Positions 6,467 through 12,949 of a DNA stretch of 64,000 bases are shown one piece after another (within the stretch, counting starts at the first letter, position 1; each line of letters starts with the position of its first letter). Source of the stretch: Bacillota bacterium (GTDB lineage Bacteria; Bacillota; Clostridia; Peptostreptococcales; Anaerovoracaceae); assembly GCA_030526355.1 (NCBI GenBank), contig JAUNDC010000005.1:62001-126000 (forward strand), read 5' to 3'. The position numbers and the translations under genes were made by a program. The notes under the pieces are model-generated. The model saw nothing but the letters and a program-made list of their open reading frames with translations, made no database searches and was not told the origin of the DNA.

Positions 6467-9415
6467 TTATTCTGTAGCGTCATTCTTCAGCGGGTTGATT
6501 GTCGGTGGTTCTGTGATAGGCTCCCATGTTTCTGCCTTGTCGTCAGGGAACATATCGTCGTACATATCAACCATAGGGTTGTTCCTGATGTATTCCATTT
6601 CTTCGTAGAAGTCGGAGCCCAGGAAGTATTTCTTCGGAATGTTAGGATCCGGCTCGCCCTTGGCGATGGCATCCAGTCCTGCCTTGATCTTTTCGGGATA
6701 TGCAGGTATTTCGTGGATTCTTACGCCGCACGCGTTCTTGATGGCATTGATTACTGCCATGTGTCCGCCTGACTGGAATGCTTCGGAAGCTCCTGATGAT
6801 CCGAACGGATTTGTCGCTCTCGGTGTGCATACGTGAATCAGGTTGAAGTTGTCCGGGATATCCTTGATTGTAGGGATTCCTGCGCCCACGATGTTAGAGT
6901 GCTTCTTGACATCTTCGTAGTTTTCTGTGAGGGCGAATCCGATGGAGTGTGAAAGCCCGCCGTATGCCTGACCGTCAACTGCTGCTATGTTTCCGATGGT
7001 TCCTACGTCGTCAACGTCCCAGTAACCGATGCATGTCGCCTTGCCTGTCTTGGCGTCTACTTCTACCTCTGCAACTGTCAGCGAGTATGTGAATGCTGGT
7101 GTAGGGTTGCCCTTGCCTGTATTAGGATCCAGATACTTGAGGGTCATATCCTCAGGGTTGTTGTATTGGTATTCATACTTGGTAGGGATGTTCTCTGCAG
7201 CCATTTCTTCATATGTTCTGTAGGTTCCGTCCGGTTTTCTCATTGCATCCATCAGCTGGTTTGCAGCTACATATACAGCTTTGCCGTTCATGTAGTGCTG
7301 TCTTGATGATGCTGTTGCTCCTGAGTCAGGGCAGAACTTGGAGTCATTCTGTACCAGCTTGATGTCGTCAGGAGTGAGTCCCAGCGGTTTGAAAGCTTCC
7401 AGCATAATCATAAGTGAACCGACGTCTCCGCCCTGGCCCTGATCCTGCCATGTATTGTAATTGGCGATTCTGCCGTCAGGAAGCAGCTCTACAGCTACTG
7501 TACACTGGTCGAAAATACCTTCTGTTACGTTGTATCCGCCCCATGCTACGCCTACACCGCGCATCTTTTCCGGAGTGGATTCTCTTTCGCAGCGTTCCTT
7601 TACTTCCTGATAAATCGGTCTCATGATATCCATCATCTTCTCCATAGGATATTCTCTGTATGGATACTGGTTGATGTTGAGATCGCCAGGTCTTGCTATA
7701 TTGATATATCTGAATTCAAATGGGTCCATGCCGATCTTCTCGGCCATCATATCCATCATTGCTTCCGAGCATGTATATGCCTGCGGTGAGCCGTAGCCTC
7801 TGTATGCGGTGCCGTAGTTGTGGTTCGTGCAGGCTACTCTTGTGAGTCCCAGGCAGTTTGGCACGTTGTAAGGGAAATACATGAACTTGGCTGGTCTTGA
7901 AATCAGGTCATCACCCAGCTCGTTGTAGGAGCCGTGGTCCATTCCGCAGTCCCATTCGGCAGCGATGATCTTGCCGTTTTCGTCGCAGGCAAGTCTGCTG
8001 TTTGAATATGCTGGTGCACGCTTGCCTGATACTGCCATGAATTCGTCATAGTCTATGGAAAGTGCCACCGGCATGCCGTCACATGCCATGCATGCGATTC
8101 CGGCCATAGCATATGTAGCTGCTGCAATACCCCAGCCGAATGTTCCGCCTGTAGGGTTTTCGACAACTCTGATTTTCTCAGCAGGAAGTCCTGTAGCTTC
8201 GGCGATGTCACCGATATTTGAGTATATCTGCATTGCCTTGCAGTGGATTGTCAGCATGTCGTCTTCATCCCAGTAAGCCTGAACTGTATCACCTTCGATA
8301 GGCATATGCGGTTCTCTTGATGAGTAGAAGGAGCCTTCTACAACGTACGGTGCTTCATCGATAAGCTCAGGCACGTCGTATCCTGCGCCTTTTACATTAG
8401 GCTGCTCTGACCATACATTCGGGTGGTCAGGGTGGATTCTCTGGGCGTCAGGCATTGCTGCTTCAAGATAAGTCCTGTACTCAGGAAGCTGTTCCCATTC
8501 AATAGTAACCTTCTTCGCAGCTTCCTTGGCGTGCGCTTTGGTATCAGCAACTACCAGAGCAACAACGTCGCCGTAATTGAAAATAGTGTCTTCAACCAGA
8601 ATAGGGTGGGACTGTCCTTTGGCTGTGGATCTCGGTGTCATGTTAAAGAAACCTATTCTGTTAGGACCTTCTATGTCGGCAGCAGTTACAACCCTGTATA
8701 CGCCGGGCATATTCTCTGCTTCATCTTTATTTATTTTCTTGAGCTTCGCATGGAAAGCAACCTTAGGCTGCACCAGACATGCGTGAAGTGTGTTTTCAGG
8801 CATCTTGAGCTCGATATCGTCACCGTAGTCTGCGAGTCCGCATACCTTGGCGAGTGCTGCCGGTCTTACGAGTGCTTTGCCGTAATATTCGCCGTCCTCA
8901 GGCATCTTGACCATGATATCCTCCAGGGCACAGTCGCCTCTGAGCACCTTGGCTGCGTTCATCACGGCGTCTATAATCTGCTTGTAGCCTGTACATCTGC
9001 AGATATTTCTGTGCTTCTGGAACCAGTCTCTGGCTTCCTCTCTTGTTGGATCAGGATTTTCCTGAAGGAATTGATATGTTGATACGATAAATCCCGGAGT
9101 ACAGAAGCCGCACTGTACTGCTCCTGCATGCATGAATGCTACCTGGATAGGGTGGAGGTAGTTTGGAGCACCGATACCCTCTACTGTGGTAACCTTGCTG
9201 TACTCTTCCACTTTATTGATTTTCTTGGTACATGAACGTATAACCTTGCCGTCCAGTATTACTGAGCATGATCCGCACACGCCTGTGCCGCATCCTACCT
9301 TTGTTCCTGTCAGACCTAGACGTCTGAGAACTGATGCCAGCGTATCTTTTTCGGGATCACAAATAAACATACGGTCTGCACCGTTGATGTTGAGCGTCAT
9401 TTTTCTTAACTTCAT
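6467..9415 (-). CDS. molybdenum hydroxylase, Mop-type aldehyde oxidoreductase (copy 1)
   Basis: This 982-residue enzyme of the xanthine oxidase family probably oxidises aldehydes or N-heterocycles with a molybdopterin cofactor. The two N-terminal [2Fe-2S] clusters are intact: C42, C47, C50, C62 (CGTGVCGSC) and C102, C105, C139, C141 (QCGFC, CRC). There is no FAD domain, and the molybdenum domains follow directly, as in the single-chain Mop enzyme of Desulfovibrio (about 907 residues). GTAYRGYGSPQAYTCSEAMMD is a cofactor-contacting loop, and GSSGASEAFQSGGHMA near residue 890 contains the candidate catalytic glutamate. The C-terminal tail is longer than in Mop. The start has GGAGG six bases upstream. 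A good promoter lies 70-100 bp upstream. It is followed by its oxidoreductase partner. Confidence 0.92.
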   Translation of the reverse strand: MKLRKMTLNINGADRMFICDPEKDTLASVLRRLGLTGTKVGCGTGVCGSCSVILDGKVIRSCTKKINKVEEYSKVTTVEGIGAPNYLHPIQVAFMHAGAVQCGFCTPGFIVSTYQFLQENPDPTREEARDWFQKHRNICRCTGYKQIIDAVMNAAKVLRGDCALEDIMVKMPEDGEYYGKALVRPAALAKVCGLADYGDDIELKMPENTLHACLVQPKVAFHAKLKKINKDEAENMPGVYRVVTAADIEGPNRIGFFNMTPRSTAKGQSHPILVEDTIFNYGDVVALVVADTKAHAKEAAKKVTIEWEQLPEYRTYLEAAMPDAQRIHPDHPNVWSEQPNVKGAGYDVPELIDEAPYVVEGSFYSSREPHMPIEGDTVQAYWDEDDMLTIHCKAMQIYSNIGDIAEATGLPAEKIRVVENPTGGTFGWGIAAATYAMAGIACMACDGMPVALSIDYDEFMAVSGKRAPAYSNSRLACDENGKIIAAEWDCGMDHGSYNELGDDLISRPAKFMYFPYNVPNCLGLTRVACTNHNYGTAYRGYGSPQAYTCSEAMMDMMAEKIGMDPFEFRYINIARPGDLNINQYPYREYPMEKMMDIMRPIYQEVKERCERESTPEKMRGVGVAWGGYNVTEGIFDQCTVAVELLPDGRIANYNTWQDQGQGGDVGSLMIMLEAFKPLGLTPDDIKLVQNDSKFCPDSGATASSRQHYMNGKAVYVAANQLMDAMRKPDGTYRTYEEMAAENIPTKYEYQYNNPEDMTLKYLDPNTGKGNPTPAFTYSLTVAEVEVDAKTGKATCIGYWDVDDVGTIGNIAAVDGQAYGGLSHSIGFALTENYEDVKKHSNIVGAGIPTIKDIPDNFNLIHVCTPRATNPFGSSGASEAFQSGGHMAVINAIKNACGVRIHEIPAYPEKIKAGLDAIAKGEPDPNIPKKYFLGSDFYEEMEYIRNNPMVDMYDDMFPDDKAETWEPITEPPTINPLKNDATE

Positions 9416-9445
9416 AATTGCCTCCGTTTTTATGAAATTGTGGTG

Positions 9446-9455
9446 TTACTTGCTG
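9446..9455 (-). promoter_or_regulatory. CAGCAAGTAA leader motif of hydroxylase 1
   Basis: The 10-mer CAGCAAGTAA (minus strand) lies 29 bases downstream of the -10 element. The same 10-mer sits 33 bases downstream of the -10 element of hydroxylase 2, inside a longer 18-base match. It is a candidate operator or RNA element shared by the two operons. Confidence 0.45.
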
Positions 9456-9483
9456 TACCAGATTTTAAATATTCTGATAATAT

Positions 9484-9513
9484 ATTTTAACAGTTTTTTT
9501 GGCGCAGTGTCAA
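9484..9513 (-). promoter_or_regulatory. sigma-A type promoter of hydroxylase operon 1
   Basis: On the minus strand TTGACA (9513-9508) is followed after 18 bases by TAAAAT (9489-9484), about 70 bp before the start codon. The paralogous operon has the same GTTGACACT start and the same 18-base spacing. Confidence 0.65.
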
Positions 9514-9537
9514 CAAAGGGCAGGGCGATTTAGTGTA

Positions 9538-9699
9538 TTAACTTGCTGGAATTGCAGTATATGATTGTTGAGATGTTGGGATTGTTGTTGGGCTTGTTGT
9601 TAGGCTTGTAGGAGCTGTTGGGATTGTATTTGAGATTGCGGGGGCTGTCGGGATGAGGGGGTTGGAGTTGTGGATACTTGCTGGATTAGTTGGTTTCAT
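9538..9699 (-). CDS. possible small Pro/Thr/Ser-rich protein, doubtful
   Basis: An ATG at 9699 opens a 53-codon frame that ends at a TAA 25 bp upstream of the hydroxylase 1 promoter. The product begins MKPTNPASIHNSNPLIPTAP and contains repeated IPTAPTS/TSPTTIPTS-like units, so it is strongly enriched in Pro, Thr, Ser and Ala. No hydrophobic segment or recognised motif is present and the ribosome binding site is weak (GAAGATG). The bias may simply come from the G/T-rich low-complexity DNA. I list it because the frame is coherent over its whole length. Confidence 0.2.
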   Translation of the reverse strand: MKPTNPASIHNSNPLIPTAPAISNTIPTAPTSLTTSPTTIPTSQQSYTAIPAS

Positions 9700-9877
9700 C
9701 GGTAACATCTTCTTTTATGATAAAACCCCGATTCTTTTACGATAAACCTCCGATGAACACGGTTCAGGTGTGCATGTTTTGCAGACATACCACAGGCGAT
9801 CAAAGCTTATACATCATAATATATTATAAAAACCAAATCTATCCCCATGGCAGGGTAGGTACCAAAGTGCTAATCAG

Positions 9878-9925
9878 AAAATGAAAATGAGCGTCGCCCT
9901 AATGATTTTATCCATTAAAGCGACG
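9878..9925 (-). terminator. probable terminator of hydroxylase operon 2
   Basis: CGTCGC and GCGACG arms (9925-9920 and 9897-9892), extended by TTTAATG/CATTAGG-type pairing, enclose an AT-rich loop. On the minus strand the hairpin is followed by CTCATTTTCATTTTC. It lies about 90 bp after the DUF2321-like gene, the last gene of the operon. Confidence 0.5.
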
Positions 9926-10015
9926 ACCCCTTTGCTTAGCGTTTCTTTCGTTACAAATATCAGCATTAGTGTCATTGCATATATCTGTATTATCGCAGCG
10001 GTTATCGGCAGCTGT

Positions 10016-10270
10016 CTAATCATCCGCGCTGCTGCTCCACGGGAAAGGTGCACCGCATTTCGGGCACACCTCCGGCAGCTCAAATTTCAGGTTTTTTGGC
10101 GTCAGATATACCATGCCGTAATAGTGCCACTGCTTTATCAGGCTGCCACATTCAGGGCACGAATCGATGAGGGGAAGTCCGCATTCAGGACAGTGTTCAT
10201 CTTTTCCGGCCCGTCTGTAGGTTATGTTGACATGCCCGTTTTTACATGCACGAGCATAAAAATTACTCAT
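10016..10270 (-). CDS. zinc-ribbon protein, DUF2321-like
   Basis: This 84-residue protein has three CxxC pairs (HCPECG, SCPECG, VCPKCG) plus an early CKNGHVNITYRR segment. It begins MSNFYARACKNGHVN and ends in PWSSSADD. The layout resembles the small DUF2321-type zinc-ribbon proteins. Its start overlaps the stop of the preceding redox gene (TAATG), so it belongs to the arm 2 operon, where it takes the place of the second small redox protein of arm 1. A structural zinc or rubredoxin-like role is plausible but there is no direct evidence of function. Confidence 0.7.
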   Translation of the reverse strand: MSNFYARACKNGHVNITYRRAGKDEHCPECGLPLIDSCPECGSLIKQWHYYGMVYLTPKNLKFELPEVCPKCGAPFPWSSSADD

Positions 10271-10464
10271 TATTTGTCCTCCATCATAGATTCCACCTGG
10301 CTCATTCTGCCGTTAACCAGCTCTTCAGAAAGGCATACCTGCCCACACTCCGGGCACCTGGTGACCTTGTGGCGGAAGCTTTTGCCAAGATATGAAAACT
10401 GAGCATCAAGCTCCTCCATTTCAACCTGGCATTTATCACATATCAGTTTCTGTTTTTCTTCCAT
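10270..10464 (-). CDS. small four-cysteine redox protein, DVU_1557-like (copy C)
   Basis: This 64-residue paralogue of the two proteins in arm 1 contains CDKCQVEMEELDAQFSYLG and RCPECGQVCLSEELVNGRM. It overlaps the end of the large oxidoreductase gene by 29 bases, exactly as in arm 1, and shares its stop with the start of the zinc-ribbon gene. The two CxxC pairs suggest a rubredoxin-like or zinc centre. Its fixed position after the oxidoreductase suggests that the two proteins act together. Confidence 0.8.
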   Translation of the reverse strand: MEEKQKLICDKCQVEMEELDAQFSYLGKSFRHKVTRCPECGQVCLSEELVNGRMSQVESMMEDK

Positions 10465-12826
10465 TCCAGACCGCCTCCAGTTCTATTTTCATCCGGTGTG
10501 TATAAGTGTTGAATATTTCGAAACAGCCATCCTCTGAAGCGTCAGGGCAGTATTCTACCCAGCAGGTGATATGACCGATTTCTCTGTATGCCTTGTAATG
10601 ACCTGTAGCAGGGTCAAAAGCACGCCTGCCTGTAGTCTCGGCGTTGGAAATAACGGCGCATATATCTTCTTCGAGCAAGTGCTGTTTGTTGACCTTTTCA
10701 CGCACATCATCCTGCATGATGAGGGTTAACTCGCTTTCGTATGATTTCATTTCAGGTACTTCTTTCCATATTTCTTCAAGTAGACGTTTCTTTAATTCGA
10801 CCCGGTTGCGTCTGCGCTGTGTTACATCAGGCTGAGGCCTGCAGCATTCAGGGTCTATTGCAAAAAGCACGTCAAGTATATGAACAGCTTTCTTGCCTCT
10901 GTCGCAGAAAATATCTCTGCAGTTGGAGCAGTAGACAATATATGGGGAATCGCTGAGCTCTATTCTCTGGCGTGCAACGTATTCCGCAAAATCAGGAGCA
11001 GCTATGCTGCCCATGCCGCCGAAACCGCAGCAACCGTGGCTGCTTCCCTCAGGAAGCTCCTCTGAAGGTATATCCGAAGCAGTCAGAAGATTTCTTACTG
11101 ACTTTTGAACCGCCGAATTATTTCTTGCAGAGCAAGGATCGAATATGGCGAAGCTCTCGGATTCCTCGGTGACCTCAACGCCATTTGAACTACCAAATCC
11201 CCATTTTTCGAGAATCTCATAAAGCGAAACCGTAGGGATTTCAGGCAGATATTCTCCGAGATGTTTCTGACATGATATACATGCCATAATAAGCGTTGGT
11301 TTGCCCAGATCCTCCCAGTCCTGTTTCAGACCGGCGATTTCTTCATTGTGAAGGCTGCTGTCGCCGTTCCAGTCTACCGGAATGCTGCAGCACCTCAGCA
11401 GCAGAGAAGTATCAGGACGTCTGGAAAGCAGCCATTTATATGGTTTTATCACATATTCCGGGTCAAGAGCGCCTAGGTTGCAGCCCGGGAAAAAAGCATA
11501 GCCACCGTCGACATCCGCAGCATTGCCTGAGTCTGAAGCTGTGCTGCAGCTTGAACAACAGCCGGCATCCGCAGGTGCAGTGCGCTTTACAGCAGCATAC
11601 TCTCCATTGGCAAATTCCATATCCCGCATAAAATATTGACGATAGGCAGCAGGGACCTTGTCGGCCTCGTGCATTTTGTGACGTGCATATTTGACCATAC
11701 CACACAGATCGATGTGCTCAGGGCAAGCCTCCTCCATAAGCTCGCACATGGTGCAGGCAGCAACATATTTCCGGGCAGGCGATTTATGGACGAGAGAACC
11801 TGCAGGCTTGCAGGAAAGAAATATTTCATCGCGCATTTTTGCGGGCATCTTGTCATAATAAGCTACCAGGTCACAGTGTGTGGCACACGCATTGCACTGG
11901 CATCGTATACACCTTGAGGCTTCAGCGATACACTCATCTTCAGTGAGAGCAGGGCCGGCAGGCACTATAGCAGGTGAAGCCTTGAGCGCCTGAAGATCAG
12001 GGACACAACCCGTAGGAGCGGCTTCGCCAGGATATTCAATTTTTTTTGTCTTCAGAAATCCCTCCGCTGCCGTTGAAATATTAATGCTGTCTGCCAGAGC
12101 ATGCATCAAATCCTTGCCGCACACCTCGCCACCGATAAACACCGCGGTGTCACCAATCATCATAAAACCGCCGTTTCCGTCGGCATCAGGCAGGGGCACT
12201 CCGAAGGTGCTGCCGTTTCTGCCTGTAGCGACATAGATTACATCGAATCTGTCGTCAGCGTCGGCAGCAGATGAGTCGCGGCACATATTATGTAAATCAC
12301 TGATATCTGAGTCCGTTACCAGTGAATATTTTTCGTTTTTGAACTGTAGCTCGAATTCAGCCATGTAGGCAGCTTCATCCATCAGCTCAGCCAGATGACC
12401 GCCGATTTTTGAGCTCTTCTCAAACACCGTAACACCGTACTTTTTAGAAGCCATACGGAAAGCAAAGCCCATTCCTGAAATTCCGGCACCAATAACAGCA
12501 ACCCGCTGCTTTCTGGCAGGTAGATTGTATTTATTTGGCGTCTTGCGTGTAGCGTTTGCGATTGCAGATTTCTCCAGAAGCCGGAGCTGCACGGGGGTAT
12601 CGACTGTTTTTCGTACACATACATTTTCGCAGTATGCAGGGCACAGCTCTGAAACGATGCCCGGGAATACGACGCAGTCACGAATCGATTTATATGCTGC
12701 ATTGAAGCGTCCGCCGGCAATTCTGTCCTGAATGGTCAGTATGTCCATTTTGAAAGGGCACACGTCTGCACATGCGGGGATGTCGCGTTCTCTGCAGGTG
12801 TCAAACTGCTGATAATATTTTTGCAT
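10436..12826 (-). CDS. multidomain flavin/Fe-S/CCG oxidoreductase (copy 2)
   Basis: This 796-residue paralogue of the arm 1 protein has the same order: GltD-like Fe-S N-terminus (cysteines 11, 19, 23, 62, 66, 70), FAD motif VAVIGAGISGMG (about 109-120), ferredoxin-type cysteines at 306-318, two CCG-type domains starting at C449, and an unassigned C-terminal region ending in ELEAVWNG. Three differences stand out. The second ferredoxin motif has C358, C361 and C368 but Met at 364 where arm 1 has its third cysteine. A cysteine-rich insertion (AGCCSSCSTAS, near 421-431) precedes the first CCG domain. The first CCG domain reads CCS instead of CCG. These changes suggest a different cluster or redox potential. 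It probably accepts electrons from hydroxylase 2. Confidence 0.85.
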   Translation of the reverse strand: MQKYYQQFDTCRERDIPACADVCPFKMDILTIQDRIAGGRFNAAYKSIRDCVVFPGIVSELCPAYCENVCVRKTVDTPVQLRLLEKSAIANATRKTPNKYNLPARKQRVAVIGAGISGMGFAFRMASKKYGVTVFEKSSKIGGHLAELMDEAAYMAEFELQFKNEKYSLVTDSDISDLHNMCRDSSAADADDRFDVIYVATGRNGSTFGVPLPDADGNGGFMMIGDTAVFIGGEVCGKDLMHALADSINISTAAEGFLKTKKIEYPGEAAPTGCVPDLQALKASPAIVPAGPALTEDECIAEASRCIRCQCNACATHCDLVAYYDKMPAKMRDEIFLSCKPAGSLVHKSPARKYVAACTMCELMEEACPEHIDLCGMVKYARHKMHEADKVPAAYRQYFMRDMEFANGEYAAVKRTAPADAGCCSSCSTASDSGNAADVDGGYAFFPGCNLGALDPEYVIKPYKWLLSRRPDTSLLLRCCSIPVDWNGDSSLHNEEIAGLKQDWEDLGKPTLIMACISCQKHLGEYLPEIPTVSLYEILEKWGFGSSNGVEVTEESESFAIFDPCSARNNSAVQKSVRNLLTASDIPSEELPEGSSHGCCGFGGMGSIAAPDFAEYVARQRIELSDSPYIVYCSNCRDIFCDRGKKAVHILDVLFAIDPECCRPQPDVTQRRRNRVELKKRLLEEIWKEVPEMKSYESELTLIMQDDVREKVNKQHLLEEDICAVISNAETTGRRAFDPATGHYKAYREIGHITCWVEYCPDASEDGCFEIFNTYTHRMKIELEAVWNGRKTETDM

Positions 12827-12849
12827 GTTCTCTCCTCTGTAAATCGTTG

Positions 12850-12889
12850 TTTAGAACAAAGCGGAGCGTGCATGAACAGCACGCCCCGC
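12850..12889 (-). terminator. intercistronic hairpin, possible partial terminator
   Basis: On the minus strand GCGGGGCGTGC and GCACGCTCCGC form an 11-bp stem with one imperfect pair, followed by TTTGTTC. It lies between hydroxylase 2 and its oxidoreductase, 35 bp before the latter. It probably reduces read-through, so the hydroxylase would be made in excess of its partner. Confidence 0.5.
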
Positions 12890-12949
12890 GATTTCAGCTT
12901 TTCTTTCGCACGAGATGACATACACCATCAGTGCATATCATACGTCATG

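Larger units (their letters stand above)
9416..10015. other. 600-bp gap between the two hydroxylase arms
   Basis: This gap holds, from low to high coordinate, the leader and promoter of hydroxylase 1, a G/T-rich low-complexity stretch with a possible 53-residue minus-strand ORF, an unassigned stretch (about 9700-9890), and a terminator-like hairpin for the arm 2 operon. I see no conventional gene in it. Confidence 0.6.

Noticed and set aside
9881..10402. 173-residue plus-strand ORF
   Set aside because: It is antisense to the zinc-ribbon and small redox genes, whose cysteine motifs and coupled overlaps are convincing.
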